Notes under the pieces: model-generated
Seen by the model: only the letters and a program-made list of their open reading frames with translations
Told to the model about the DNA's origin: nothing
Databases searched by the model: none
Source: Bacteroidales bacterium
GTDB lineage: Bacteria; Bacteroidota; Bacteroidia; Bacteroidales; UBA932
Reading direction: 5' to 3'
DNA length: 64,000 bases
Assembly: GCA_028686425.1 (NCBI GenBank)
Contig: JAQUBZ010000004.1
Location: forward strand, 45,774-109,773
Part shown: piece after piece, positions 29,198 through 38,210 of the stretch
How the letters are laid out: each line of letters begins with the position of its first letter
How positions within the stretch are numbered: position 1 is the stretch's first letter
Position numbers and translations under genes: made by a program

Positions 29198-29605
29198 TTA
29201 TTTTTTAAGAGAATCCCTTATTTCTCTCAATAATTGTATATCTTCAGGAGTGGCAGGAGGTTCCGGAGCCGGCTTTTCGGCCTCTTTCTTTGCGGACAGT
29301 CTGTTAATTCCCCTTACCAACAGAAAGATTACCCATGCAATAATCAAAAAATCAAACAGAACCTGAATAAAATTACCATACGAAACAAATAATCCAGGAT
29401 CTGTTTCAGTAGCTGCCCTCAAAGTTATTTTCCATGAGGTGAAATTCAATCCTCCTGTAACAACTCCGATTAAAGGCATGATAATATCACTTACCAAAGA
29501 TGTGACAATTTTTCCAAAAGCAGCACCGATGATAATACCTATGGCCATGTCGAGTACATTGCCTCTCATGGCAAAGCTCTTGAATTCTTGTAAAAACTTT
29601 TTCAT
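29198..29605 (-). CDS. mscL: large-conductance mechanosensitive channel MscL
   Basis: A 135-residue pentameric channel that releases solutes during hypo-osmotic shock. The first helix carries the gate sequence RGNVLDMAIGIIIGAAFGKIV; the second is near residues 75-100 (FLIIAWVIFLLVRGINRL); the C-terminal helix is charged (TPEDIQLLREIRDSL). The frame can be extended to 29632, but ATG 29605 gives the usual MKKFLQEFKSFAMRGN start. Confidence 0.95.
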   Translation of the reverse strand: MKKFLQEFKSFAMRGNVLDMAIGIIIGAAFGKIVTSLVSDIIMPLIGVVTGGLNFTSWKITLRAATETDPGLFVSYGNFIQVLFDFLIIAWVIFLLVRGINRLSAKKEAEKPAPEPPATPEDIQLLREIRDSLKK

Positions 29606-29657
29606 ATACATAATAAACGTTAATTCGGACAAATTTATAAAAAAAAGTCAAATAATA

Positions 29658-30293
29658 CTATTTTATCCTGATTAGATTCAATCCGTCTCTTATAGGCAGA
29701 ATGACATTTTCAACCCTTGAATCATCTCTGACAAGTTGATTGAAGGCCAGAATGCCTTTAGTTTGAGCATCATTGTATTGCTTCCCGTCATATACTTTTC
29801 CGTCCCATAGTACGTTGTCGGCTATTATATAACCCCCCTTTCTGACTTTATCGATGACAAGTGTGAAATAATCGGAGTATTCCCGCTTGTTGGCATCAAT
29901 ATAGACAAGGTCGTAAATATGGCCCAATGTCGGGATTATATCTTTGGCATCTCCAAAAATGAGGTTTACCTTATCACTTATACCTGCACGGTTAAATCCG
30001 CTCCTAATCAGATCTTCAAGTTCGTCATTCAATTCAATTGTGTCGATTACGCCACTTTCCCCCAATCCGGCACTGAGACAAATAGACGAATAACCGGTAA
30101 ATGTTCCGAGTTCGAGTATTCTTGAAGGGGAGATCATCAGCGATATATTTTTAAGGAGAGTTCCAACTACGCTGCCGGAGAGCATCCTCGCATGGTTGGT
30201 ACGTAGGTGTGTCTGCTTTTCAAGCCACTGCAGTGTCTCCGATTGAGGTGAAGATAATTCTTTCAGGTATGCATCAAGTCCCGCCATGGTCAT
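29658..30293 (-). CDS. SAM-dependent O-methyltransferase (class I, family 3)
   Basis: A 211-residue cytoplasmic methyltransferase of the catechol/caffeoyl-CoA O-methyltransferase-like family. The SAM-binding motif is LELGTFTGYSSICLSAGLGE near residue 60, followed by DTIELNDELEDL, the VYIDANKREYSDYF metal-ligand segment, and GGYIIADNVLWDG. Its natural substrate cannot be read from sequence. Its ATG overlaps the stop of the M16 peptidase gene by 4 bases, so the two are translationally coupled. Confidence 0.88.
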   Translation of the reverse strand: MTMAGLDAYLKELSSPQSETLQWLEKQTHLRTNHARMLSGSVVGTLLKNISLMISPSRILELGTFTGYSSICLSAGLGESGVIDTIELNDELEDLIRSGFNRAGISDKVNLIFGDAKDIIPTLGHIYDLVYIDANKREYSDYFTLVIDKVRKGGYIIADNVLWDGKVYDGKQYNDAQTKGILAFNQLVRDDSRVENVILPIRDGLNLIRIK

Positions 30294-31555
30294 TTGTATA
30301 TAAGTGTTGAAATTCTGTCGGCTGAAAGTATCTCGTTGGCCACTTTGAAAATATCTTCAGATGTGATACTGTTGATTTGCTCTCTGACGATTTCATCAGA
30401 CATGATGTCTTTGTAGGATATAAGACTTTTGCCCATTGAAAGGGATTGGGATTCTCCGTTGTCGGAAGAGATGGTCAACTGCCCGAGCAATTGTTTTTTT
30501 GCCGCTTTGAGAAATGACTCGGACAGCTTTTTGTCCCTTAACTTGGAAATTTCGCGATGTGTCAGGTCAAGACATTTCCGCAGGTTTACCTTGTCGCATC
30601 CGAAATATATCATCAATATCCCATTATCTGAATATGGGGTATATGAGGCCTCTACTGTATATACCAATGCCCCTTTTTCTCGAAGCACCTGATTTAGAAA
30701 TGAATTGGATGAGGGGCCTCCCAAAATATTGGAGAGGAGAATAAGGGTAATCCTTCGCTTATCATATAGAGAATAAGCAGTAGAACCTATGATACAATTG
30801 ACCTGATGATTTTTTTTGGAAACTTCCTTTGTGAATACTATACCGGGAGCAAGTGTCTCTTCGGCACGATTGACGGCAGTAAGACTATTGCCGGTCACTG
30901 TACTGCATTCGGGAACATATTTTTTAATACAGTCTTTCACAATCTTTTCGGCCTTTTCGTCCGTAAGGTCTGCAACTATCGTAAAACTCATATTTTGAGG
31001 TAGAAAGTTGGTTTTAACGTAGTTCTGTATTGTTTCTGATGAGATCTTGTTGAGAGTCCTGCTGCTTCCCAAAATTGATCTCGAAAGTGGGTGGTCGCCA
31101 AATACAAACTCCTCAAAATCGTCAAAAATGTAATCGGAAGGGGAATCTTTGTACATGTTGATTTCATCAATTACCACCGATCTCTCTTTTTTTAACTCTT
31201 TTTCGGGAAAAGTGGAGGTGAAGGCGAGCTCAAACAGCAAATCGGCAGACTTGGTTATATCTTCTTTCAGAACGGTCGAATAAATCACCGTTTCCTCTTT
31301 TGTGGTATAGGCATTCAGTTCTCCTCCCAATTTTTCGAGTCTGTTGTTGATTTCGGTAGAGGTTCGATGTTGAGTCCCTTTGAACAAAACATGTTCCGCA
31401 AGATGTGCAATGCCGTTGTATTGTGCAGGTTCATTGCGTGTTCCGGACTTGATGCTTAATGCACAATATGCAACTTGCGATGAGCTTCTTTTGAAGGCAA
31501 AAGTCAATCCGCAGGAAAATTCTTTTATGTATGGTTTATGTTCGGAAATATTCAT
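30290..31555 (-). CDS. M16 family zinc metallopeptidase
   Basis: A 421-residue protein of the mitochondrial-processing-peptidase-like M16 family, single-chain form. The inverted zinc motif HLAEH (H51, E54, H55) is intact, and a downstream acidic ligand segment is seen in KERSVVIDEINMYKDSP. The C-terminal half lacks the motif, as expected. No signal peptide is seen, so it is probably cytoplasmic and degrades peptides. It is divergent from dnaX across a 56-base gap with a promoter on each strand. Confidence 0.92.
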   Translation of the reverse strand: MNISEHKPYIKEFSCGLTFAFKRSSSQVAYCALSIKSGTRNEPAQYNGIAHLAEHVLFKGTQHRTSTEINNRLEKLGGELNAYTTKEETVIYSTVLKEDITKSADLLFELAFTSTFPEKELKKERSVVIDEINMYKDSPSDYIFDDFEEFVFGDHPLSRSILGSSRTLNKISSETIQNYVKTNFLPQNMSFTIVADLTDEKAEKIVKDCIKKYVPECSTVTGNSLTAVNRAEETLAPGIVFTKEVSKKNHQVNCIIGSTAYSLYDKRRITLILLSNILGGPSSNSFLNQVLREKGALVYTVEASYTPYSDNGILMIYFGCDKVNLRKCLDLTHREISKLRDKKLSESFLKAAKKQLLGQLTISSDNGESQSLSMGKSLISYKDIMSDEIVREQINSITSEDIFKVANEILSADRISTLIYK

Positions 31556-31577
31556 CTATTTTTGCTCTATAATTCCG

Positions 31578-31585
31578 CAAAGTTA
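31578..31585 (-). promoter_or_regulatory. -7 element for the M16 peptidase gene
   Basis: TAACTTTG on the minus strand matches TAnnTTTG, 22 bases before the ATG. I see no good -33 TTTG at the usual distance. Confidence 0.45.
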
Positions 31586-31597
31586 TAGAATAATTCG

Positions 31598-31605
31598 TAC
31601 ATTTG
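31598..31605 (+). promoter_or_regulatory. -7 element for dnaX
   Basis: TACATTTG matches the Bacteroidetes -7 consensus and ends 6 bases before the dnaX ATG, implying a leaderless or very short-leader mRNA. It also makes the TTG at 31603 impossible as a start. No clear -33 element. Confidence 0.45.
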
Positions 31606-31611
31606 TTGATT

Positions 31612-33270
31612 ATGGGACAATTCATCGTATCTGCAAGAAAATATAGGCCGAACACATTCGATGCTCTGATCGGCCAGGAAAATATAGCCAAAACTCTCAA
31701 AAATTCGATATTGAGAGATAAGTTGGCACATGCTTATCTGTTTTGCGGCCCTCGCGGAGTGGGCAAGACAAGTGCTGCAAGGATTTTTGCCAAGACCATT
31801 AACTGTTCACACCTTTCCGAACAAATGGAACCGTGCGGTACTTGCGAATCGTGCCTGTCATTTGCCGAAGGGAGATCGTTCAGCATACATGAGCTTGATG
31901 CCGCTTCCAACAACTCCGTTGAAGATATAAGGGCATTGACCGATAAGGTTAGGATTCCTCCGCAAATCGGGAAATACAGCGTTTATATCATAGATGAGGT
32001 TCACATGCTTTCGCAGCAGGCTTTCAATGCTTTTCTTAAGACACTTGAGGAGCCTCCCGCACATGCTATTTTTATTCTTGCCACCACTGAAAAGCATAAA
32101 ATACTTCCCACTATTCTGTCGAGATGCCAGACTTACGATTTCAATAGGATTACGGTGGAGAATATTGTAAAGAATATCAAAGACATAGCTCAGAAAGAAG
32201 ATGTGACTATCAGTGATGATGCCATGCATATAATAGCTCAAAAGGCGGATGGAGCAATGCGTGACGCTCTCACACTTTTTGACCAGACTGTGGCATTCTG
32301 TGGAAAAGAGATTACATACGAGCAGGTAATCAGGAATTTGAACGTACTTGACTATGAATATTATTTCAAGCTTACAGACGATTTTCTCAGTGGAGATTAT
32401 GCCTCTGCGTTGCTGACTTTTGACGAGATTCTTTCAAAAGGGTTCAATGCTCTTCATTTTATTGCAGGTCTGAGTACCCATTTCAGGGATTTGCTTGTAT
32501 GTAAGAATGATGCATCCCGCACCCTTGTGGAATTGGCTCCGACTATAGCTCAACAATACAGAAATATTTCAGAAAGATGTACAGTTGACTTTCTATTTGA
32601 AGCCTTGAGCTATACGACTTCTTGCGAAGCTGCTTACAAGCAGAGTGGCAATCAGCGCCTCAGCATTGAATTTACATTGATGAAGCTGTGCAGAATCATA
32701 CGACCTGTCTCTGTAGAAAATAATAAAGTTGCAGCAGTACCGGCCGGGGCTCCTTCAGTGGCACCTGCTCACACTGCACCTGCCGCTGATACTTCGAATA
32801 AGAATAAGAAAAGTGCCGGATTGAGTATAAAGGATGTCCTGAAACAGGTTACCGAAAAAGAGGAAGTGGTTCAAAAACAAGAACAAACTGCAGAGTATGT
32901 ATTGAATCCGGATAATTTTCAGATAGTGTGGAAATTATTGGCCGAAAACGAATCGTCTTCTCCAAGATTGGCTTCGGCTATTTCCCAAAGTGAACCGGAG
33001 TTCGATCCGGAACATAAAACCATCACATTTTTAGTGGCAAACGTATCTCAGAAAGATTGGATAGAGAAGAAGTGCAGAGAGCGCTTGGAGTCGTTTATAC
33101 AAGATAAATTCGGAGATAGGGAGCTGCGTCTTTTTGTGGAGGTGAAGAAGGATGAAGAGACTTCGGTCAAAAATGACATATACATGCCTACACAAAAGGC
33201 AGAGTTTTTGCTTAACAACTCGGAAGATTTAAGAAATCTGAAAAAGGATTTGGATTTAGAAATATCGTAA
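31612..33270 (+). CDS. dnaX: DNA polymerase III subunit gamma/tau
   Basis: A 552-residue clamp-loader ATPase. Walker A is GPRGVGKTSAARIFAKT near residue 46; the zinc-binding Cys cluster follows (NCSH...CGTCESC); Walker B is YIIDEVHMLSQQAF and the sensor segment ILSRCQTYDFNRIT. After residue 370 the sequence becomes Ala/Pro-rich and ends with a tau-like domain that would contact the polymerase. No A-rich slippery site for a gamma frameshift was seen. ATG 31612 is preferred to TTG 31603. lptB follows 12 bases later. Confidence 0.95.
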   Translation: MGQFIVSARKYRPNTFDALIGQENIAKTLKNSILRDKLAHAYLFCGPRGVGKTSAARIFAKTINCSHLSEQMEPCGTCESCLSFAEGRSFSIHELDAASNNSVEDIRALTDKVRIPPQIGKYSVYIIDEVHMLSQQAFNAFLKTLEEPPAHAIFILATTEKHKILPTILSRCQTYDFNRITVENIVKNIKDIAQKEDVTISDDAMHIIAQKADGAMRDALTLFDQTVAFCGKEITYEQVIRNLNVLDYEYYFKLTDDFLSGDYASALLTFDEILSKGFNALHFIAGLSTHFRDLLVCKNDASRTLVELAPTIAQQYRNISERCTVDFLFEALSYTTSCEAAYKQSGNQRLSIEFTLMKLCRIIRPVSVENNKVAAVPAGAPSVAPAHTAPAADTSNKNKKSAGLSIKDVLKQVTEKEEVVQKQEQTAEYVLNPDNFQIVWKLLAENESSSPRLASAISQSEPEFDPEHKTITFLVANVSQKDWIEKKCRERLESFIQDKFGDRELRLFVEVKKDEETSVKNDIYMPTQKAEFLLNNSEDLRNLKKDLDLEIS

Positions 33271-33282
33271 TATCGAATAATT

Positions 33283-34035
33283 ATGAAATTGTTTTGTACT
33301 AATCTTGTTAAAAAATATGGAAAGCGGACGGTAGTAAAGGGGGTTTCCATAGAGGTGGAACAAGGTGAGATTGTGGGATTGCTGGGACCGAACGGGGCAG
33401 GTAAGACTACGAGTTTTTATATGATAACGGGGCTGATCAAGCCGAATTCCGGCAGGATTTTCCTTGACGAAGAGGAAATTACACAATTGCCGATGTACAA
33501 GAGGGCGCAGAAAGGACTTGGGTACCTTGCACAAGAAGCATCTGTTTTCAGAACTCTGAGTGTGGAAGACAACCTGCTTGCTGTAATGGAAATGGCTGAT
33601 TTTACCAGGCAGGAGAGATACGAACGGCTTGAATCCCTAATAGATGAATTCGGGCTGCATAAAGTCAGAAAAAGTCTGGGTATCCAACTCTCGGGTGGTG
33701 AAAGAAGAAGATGCGAAATTGCGAGAGCATTGGCTATTGATCCCAAATTCATATTGCTTGATGAACCATTTGCAGGGGTTGACCCGATTGCCGTTGAGGA
33801 TATTCAACACATAATTGCCAAACTCAAGACTAAAAATATCGGAATTATCATCACTGACCACAATGTTCATGAAACATTGGCGATTACCGACAGGGCATAC
33901 CTTCTATATGAGGGAACTATTCTTGAAAGCGGCACGGCGGAAATGCTTGCCAACAATCCCGAGGTGAGAAAAAAATATCTCGGTCAGAATTTTGAATTGA
34001 GAAAGGCCGTGTTGCACGAAAGAGTGGAAGATTAA
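33283..34035 (+). CDS. lptB: LPS export ABC transporter ATP-binding protein LptB
   Basis: A 250-residue ABC ATPase that powers extraction of lipopolysaccharide from the inner membrane with LptFG. Walker [18 protein letters not shown] near residue 38, signature [16 protein letters not shown], Walker [20 protein letters not shown] and the H-loop [10 protein letters not shown] are all LptB-like; the combination SFYMITGL and FAGVDPIAV is typical of that subfamily. It is probably co-transcribed with dnaX. Its terminator lies inside the convergent gene (34086-34124). Confidence 0.94.
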   Translation: MKLFCTNLVKKYGKRTVVKGVSIEVEQGEIVGLLGPNGAGKTTSFYMITGLIKPNSGRIFLDEEEITQLPMYKRAQKGLGYLAQEASVFRTLSVEDNLLAVMEMADFTRQERYERLESLIDEFGLHKVRKSLGIQLSGGERRRCEIARALAIDPKFILLDEPFAGVDPIAVEDIQHIIAKLKTKNIGIIITDHNVHETLAITDRAYLLYEGTILESGTAEMLANNPEVRKKYLGQNFELRKAVLHERVED

Positions 34036-34304
34036 ATTTTTTTACTTCTCAATTGCTTGTTAGTACAGCCGGCTTCAAAAAAAGCACAACCGGAACAATC
34101 CGAATGTTCCGGTTGTCTTTTTTTGTTTTTGCCCCATAATTTCATCTCTTCTTCTTTAGCGCAGACGATACCTTTCTTGCGTAACTCTTTGTTTCTTGAG
34201 ATTTCTCCATCCGGAAATTTCCCGTCTTTCTTAAAGATTATGGTTACGCACATTGCCAATACGCAAATTCCGATTACTATTATGGCTGCAAGTAGTACTT
34301 TCAT
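34032..34304 (-). CDS. small membrane-anchored Cys-containing protein
   Basis: A 90-residue protein with an N-terminal helix (about residues 3-24, [20 protein letters not shown]), a basic linker ([12 protein letters not shown]) and a C-terminal Cys motif of the form [13 protein letters not shown] do not know its function; similar small proteins occur in Bacteroidetes as far as I recall. The four C-terminal-half Cys residues could bind metal. The gene overlaps the 3' end of lptB by 4 bases on the other strand and follows nadE by 4 bases. Its DNA contains a terminator hairpin with T-tracts on both strands. Confidence 0.7.
   Translation of the reverse strand: MKVLLAAIIVIGICVLAMCVTIIFKKDGKFPDGEISRNKELRKKGIVCAKEEEMKLWGKNKKRQPEHSDCSGCAFFEAGCTNKQLRSKKI
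34086..34124 (+). terminator. intrinsic terminator inside a convergent coding region (possibly bidirectional)
   Basis: A perfect 12-bp stem (ACAACCGGAACA with TGTTCCGGTTGT) and a 7-base loop are followed on the plus strand by C and seven T, a strong terminator for dnaX-lptB. On the minus strand the same stem is followed by GC and seven T, so it may also stop the nadE transcript. The stem encodes the Cys motif region of the 90-residue protein. Confidence 0.8.
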
Positions 34305-34308
34305 CTGA

Positions 34309-35151
34309 TTAAATCCATTTATTTTCGGGAACGACAGGGCGATTGGAGATTTTAATTACCGGAGGAAGCTGGTGAACCTTGAAAGAGGACTTTCCTGTCA
34401 GTTTCACAATCTTGTCAATCAATTCTGCTTCAACTCCTCTGCCAATCAACTCTTCTCTGCTTCTTCCCTCATCGAACATGGCATAAAGAACCGGATCCAT
34501 TTTGTCGTAAACAGGGAGAGAATCACTATCTTTCTGATTGGGACGAAGCTCGGCGGATGGAGCTTTTTGCATGGTGGAAATAGGTATAACATCGTTGTTT
34601 ACTTCATTGATGTAGCGTGCAAGTTCATAAATCTGAACTTTGTACAAGTCGGCAATCACCATCATTGCCCCGCAAAGATCGCCATACAGAGTGCCATAGC
34701 CGGTCAATAATTCGCTTTTATTGGATGTATTGAGAAGCAGAGCATTGTATTTGTTGGAGTAAGTCATGAGAATTGTACCCCTGATTCGTGCCTGAAGATT
34801 CTCTTGCGCGAGACTCCATTCTCCGATCTCAAAAAACGAATTCATTTCCCTCATGAATTTGTGATAAATTTTTTCAATAGGGATGACTTCGTATTCAGCC
34901 CCGATGTTGTTGGCAAGGTCAACTGCATCAGATACCGAATGAAGAGTGGAAAATTGGGACGGCATCAATATTCCATGAATGTTGTCTTTTCCCAATGCTG
35001 CACTTGCAATAGCCATGACAACGGCGGAATCAATGCCTCCCGAGAGACCTACAACCGCTTTTTGCATCCCTGCATTAGCAAAGTATGACTTTAATTTGCC
35101 TACAATGGTGTCGTAAGCCGTTTCAATAGGAATATTGTCGTTGAGTATCAT
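34309..35151 (-). CDS. nadE: NAD+ synthetase (ammonia-dependent type)
   Basis: A 280-residue enzyme that amidates deamido-NAD to NAD. The PP-loop VGLSGGIDSAVVMAIASAAL near residue 36 binds ATP; NTSNKSELLTGYGTLYGDLCG near residue 145 is the second signature. There is no N-terminal nitrilase (glutaminase) domain, so free ammonia, or ammonia from another protein, must be used. It is 3 bases after prs, which makes PRPP, a precursor for NAD synthesis. Confidence 0.93.
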   Translation of the reverse strand: MILNDNIPIETAYDTIVGKLKSYFANAGMQKAVVGLSGGIDSAVVMAIASAALGKDNIHGILMPSQFSTLHSVSDAVDLANNIGAEYEVIPIEKIYHKFMREMNSFFEIGEWSLAQENLQARIRGTILMTYSNKYNALLLNTSNKSELLTGYGTLYGDLCGAMMVIADLYKVQIYELARYINEVNNDVIPISTMQKAPSAELRPNQKDSDSLPVYDKMDPVLYAMFDEGRSREELIGRGVEAELIDKIVKLTGKSSFKVHQLPPVIKISNRPVVPENKWI

Positions 35152-35154
35152 GGA

Positions 35155-36108
35155 TTAGAAAATAAATGTATCGCTGATTGGTTTGAAATTGTAAACTTTC
35201 TCAATAACATCTGCAAATATCTCTGCTACAGACAATACTGTGAATTTGGATATATCAATGTCGGGATTGCTTGTCAGAGGAATTGTGTCTGTTACGATAA
35301 ACTCCTTGAGAGAAGATTTGGCGATTCTGTCGTAAGCGTTGCCTGAAAGGACGGGATGAGTGCAGATTGCTCTTACGCTGGTCGCTCCTTTTTCCAACAA
35401 CATATCGGAACATTTGGTGATGGTGCCGGCTGTATCCACCATATCGTCAACAATAACAACGTTTCTTCCTTCGACATCGCCGATGGCGGTCATGGAGCCG
35501 ACGACATTGGCTTTTTCACGCGATTTGTGGCAGATAATCATAGGTACTCCGAGGATTCTCGAATATGCATTTGCCCTTTTTGCCCCACCCATGTCAGGAG
35601 ATGCGATTGAAAGGTTCTCAATCTTGAGATCTCTCAGATAAGGGAGGAATATTGAACTTGCATAAATGTGATCTACAGGGAAATCGAAGAATCCCTGAAT
35701 CTGATCAGCGTGCAGGTCGGCGGTCATAACTCTGTCACAACCGGCAGCGTGAAGCAGATTTGCAACGAGTTTGGCTCCGATTGAGACACGCGGACGGTCT
35801 TTTCTGTCTTGTCTTGCCCATCCGAAATATGGAATTACTGCTATAACTTTGTATGCTGAAGCTCTTCTTGCGGCATCAATCATAAGCAATAGTTCAAAAA
35901 GATTTTCTGTAGGAGGGAATGTCGATTGAACGATAAAAATTGTTGCACCTCTGACGCTTTCGGTAAATGCCGGTTGGAATTCTCCATCACTGAAAACCGT
36001 AACTTCAGATTGCCCTAAGTCCGTTTGCAGTTCTTTTGCAATTTTTTCGGCAAGGTAGCGGGATCCTCTGCAGGAAAAAATCTTGAACTTGTGGTCGTGT
36101 TGTTCCAT
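35155..36108 (-). CDS. prs: ribose-phosphate pyrophosphokinase
   Basis: A 317-residue class I PRPP synthetase: ribose 5-phosphate plus ATP gives PRPP, needed for nucleotides, NAD, His and Trp. Visible motifs are SCRGSRYLAEKIAKEL at the N-terminus, the ATP-binding PYFGWARQDRKDRPRVSIG near residue 95, the TADLHADQIQGFFD segment with the catalytic His, and the PRPP loop VVIVDDMVDTAGTITK near residue 215. The length is standard. It is 21 bases after engB. Confidence 0.96.
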   Translation of the reverse strand: MEQHDHKFKIFSCRGSRYLAEKIAKELQTDLGQSEVTVFSDGEFQPAFTESVRGATIFIVQSTFPPTENLFELLLMIDAARRASAYKVIAVIPYFGWARQDRKDRPRVSIGAKLVANLLHAAGCDRVMTADLHADQIQGFFDFPVDHIYASSIFLPYLRDLKIENLSIASPDMGGAKRANAYSRILGVPMIICHKSREKANVVGSMTAIGDVEGRNVVIVDDMVDTAGTITKCSDMLLEKGATSVRAICTHPVLSGNAYDRIAKSSLKEFIVTDTIPLTSNPDIDISKFTVLSVAEIFADVIEKVYNFKPISDTFIF

Positions 36109-36129
36109 GATATCCTAATTTTTAATAAA

Positions 36130-36735
36130 TTATAATGATTTAAGTGTGTATAAAGTCTCTTCAATATATTTCAGTATCTCATCTCTTCCTCTTCCTGTTT
36201 CTGCAGAACTTAGAAAGACGGGCGGCAGTTCTTCCCAATATTTCATCAATTCGGCTTTGTTCTTATCTATTTGTGTATTCAGGGCATTGGTCCCCGATTT
36301 ATCACATTTTGTAAAAATAATCGAAAAAGGAATCCCTTCTTCTCCCAGCTTTATCAAAAAATCGAGATCTATCTTTTGAATATCATGTCTCGAATCAAGC
36401 AGTACAAACAACAACACCATCTCTTCAGACGAATCGATATAATCTTTAACGATAATATCGAGTTTTCCTTTCGATTTTTTATCTATCTTTGCATATCCGT
36501 AGCCGGGTAAATCAACCAAATACCAATCATCATTAATCAGGAAATGATTGACGAGTCGGGTCTTTCCGGGAGTGGATGAAGTGTGCGCTAATTTTTTTTG
36601 AGAGCAGAGGCAGTTGATTAACGAAGATTTGCCCACATTGGACCTCCCGATAAACGCAAATTCCGGATGGAGCGCTTTCGGCTTTTGGGTAACATTTTCG
36701 CTGCTACCCGCAAAAACTGCCTTGATAATATTCAT
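36130..36735 (-). CDS. engB: ribosome biogenesis GTPase EngB (YsxC/YihA)
   Basis: A 201-residue GTPase needed for large ribosomal subunit assembly. G1 is GRSNVGKSSLINCL near residue 31, G2 TPGKTRLVNHF, G3 DLPGYGYAK, G4 TKCDKSG and G5 SSAETGRG. It faces away from xseA across an 86-base gap that has a promoter on each strand. Confidence 0.95.
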   Translation of the reverse strand: MNIIKAVFAGSSENVTQKPKALHPEFAFIGRSNVGKSSLINCLCSQKKLAHTSSTPGKTRLVNHFLINDDWYLVDLPGYGYAKIDKKSKGKLDIIVKDYIDSSEEMVLLFVLLDSRHDIQKIDLDFLIKLGEEGIPFSIIFTKCDKSGTNALNTQIDKNKAELMKYWEELPPVFLSSAETGRGRDEILKYIEETLYTLKSL

Positions 36736-36757
36736 TCGGGGATATTTTATATTTATG

Positions 36758-36765
36758 CAAAAGTA
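36758..36765 (-). promoter_or_regulatory. -7 element for engB-prs-nadE
   Basis: TACTTTTG on the minus strand matches TAnnTTTG, 22 bases before the engB ATG. No -33 TTTG at normal spacing was found. Confidence 0.45.
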
Positions 36766-36806
36766 TAAAAATCAACCGTAATAGAGAAAAAATGTTCATT
36801 AAATAT

Positions 36807-36814
36807 TAACTTTG
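36807..36814 (+). promoter_or_regulatory. -7 element for xseA
   Basis: TAACTTTG matches TAnnTTTG and ends 7 bases before the xseA ATG, so the leader would be very short. No clear -33 element. Confidence 0.45.
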
Positions 36815-36821
36815 CAACTCT

Positions 36822-38006
36822 ATGGAATCAAAACGGGAAATAGGATTGTTTCAATTGCAGGAATTGATAAGGAAGAGTTTGGAAAATTCTTTCAGAGAAG
36901 AAATATGGGTAAGAGGGGAGATTAGCGAGATTAAAAACAATACTGCAGGTCACTGTTACATCACATTGGTTGAAAAAGACGAAGCAGGAAACGGATTGAC
37001 GGCGAAAGCCTCTGCTATCATCTGGGCTTCATCATACAGAATAATCAAACCATATTTTGAGACTTCAACGGGAACATCGCTATCTTCAGGGATGAATATT
37101 CTTGTCAAGGTGCAGATACAGTATTCAGAGTTGTATGGATTATCTCTGATTGTCAGGGATATAGATCCTGCTTTTACAATGGGTGAGCTTGAAATAGCGA
37201 GACAAAAAACTATTGTGAGACTTAAGCAGGAGGGAATGTTCGATATGAATTCCACCTTGTCATTGCCACTGCTTCCGAAGAGATTTGCAGTGATTTCAAG
37301 TGAACAGGCCGCAGGATACAGGGATTTTATGCGCCATCTGCACGAAAATGAATACGGTTTCTACTTTGAAACCACTCTTTTCCCGGCTCCGGTACAGGGA
37401 AAGGATGCTCCGGAAGGGATTATTGCGGCACTTGATGAGATTGCCGGAGCGATTGACAAGTATGATGCCGTCCTGATTTTGAGAGGAGGGGGAGGAGCAA
37501 TGGATTTAATCTGTTTTGACGATTATGCCCTTGCCGTCAATGTAGCCCAGTTTCCAATACCTGTCATTACCGGAGTAGGGCATGACCACGACTATCATGT
37601 TGTCGATATGGTTGCCCATACCAATCTGAAAACCCCTACGGCTGTTGCCGACTTTTTCATAGATATGACGGCACAGGAAGATTATAGAGTAACATCTGTG
37701 ATTTCCAGACTGAAAATGGCGCTTGACAGAAAATTACAGGCAGGGATGGCATCCATCGACCAATACAGGATTAGAATGGCCAATGCATTGGAACTTAAAC
37801 TGCTTAAGGAAGAGCAGAAGGTGCAATTGCTTGAATATAAGGTAAATGCAGCCAATCCTCAAGAGATTCTCTCAAAAGGTTTTTCAATTGTGATAAAAGA
37901 TGGCCGGAGAATTGATACAATCAGTAAGATCAACAAAGATGACGAGATCTCTCTGATGCTCGGTGACGGTATTGCTGAGTGTCTCGTACTGACAAAACAC
38001 AAATAA
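36822..38006 (+). CDS. xseA: exodeoxyribonuclease VII large subunit
   Basis: A 394-residue nuclease subunit that degrades single-stranded DNA in both directions. The N-terminal OB fold (to about residue 105) includes WVRGEISEIKNNTAGHCYITL. The catalytic domain has FAVISSEQAAGYRDFM, LILRGGGGAMDL, the VITGVGHDHDYHVVDMVAH motif and the LKTPTAVADFF segment. A coiled-coil stretch precedes the C-terminus (SKGFSIVIKDG). xseB follows after 4 bases. Confidence 0.95.
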   Translation: MESKREIGLFQLQELIRKSLENSFREEIWVRGEISEIKNNTAGHCYITLVEKDEAGNGLTAKASAIIWASSYRIIKPYFETSTGTSLSSGMNILVKVQIQYSELYGLSLIVRDIDPAFTMGELEIARQKTIVRLKQEGMFDMNSTLSLPLLPKRFAVISSEQAAGYRDFMRHLHENEYGFYFETTLFPAPVQGKDAPEGIIAALDEIAGAIDKYDAVLILRGGGGAMDLICFDDYALAVNVAQFPIPVITGVGHDHDYHVVDMVAHTNLKTPTAVADFFIDMTAQEDYRVTSVISRLKMALDRKLQAGMASIDQYRIRMANALELKLLKEEQKVQLLEYKVNAANPQEILSKGFSIVIKDGRRIDTISKINKDDEISLMLGDGIAECLVLTKHK

Positions 38007-38010
38007 AGGG

Positions 38011-38199
38011 ATGAAAGAATTAAAATACGAAGAAGCTGTCGCCAAGTTGGAAGAACTTGTGACAAAAATAGAAGACCCGAAGAGGGATTTCTCTACAATA
38101 GGTCGTGATGTAAAAGAGGCCATGGAGCTGATAAAGTTCTGTAAGGAGTCTATCCGAGGCACCAAAGATAAAGTAGAGGCTCTTATCAATGAAAAATAA
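38011..38199 (+). CDS. xseB: exodeoxyribonuclease VII small subunit
   Basis: A 62-residue helical-hairpin protein with the usual XseB pattern: LKYEEAVAKLEELVTKIED at the start and a second helix with AMELIKFCKES. It binds XseA in a multi-copy complex. It starts 4 bases after xseA and is followed after 11 bases by the branching enzyme gene. Confidence 0.93.
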   Translation: MKELKYEEAVAKLEELVTKIEDPKRDFSTIGRDVKEAMELIKFCKESIRGTKDKVEALINEK

Positions 38200-38210
38200 A
38201 CCGTGACGAT

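Noticed and set aside
31612..33270. Programmed frameshift in dnaX
   Set aside because: No run of six or more A followed by G, and no stem after one; the tau-like form alone is supported.
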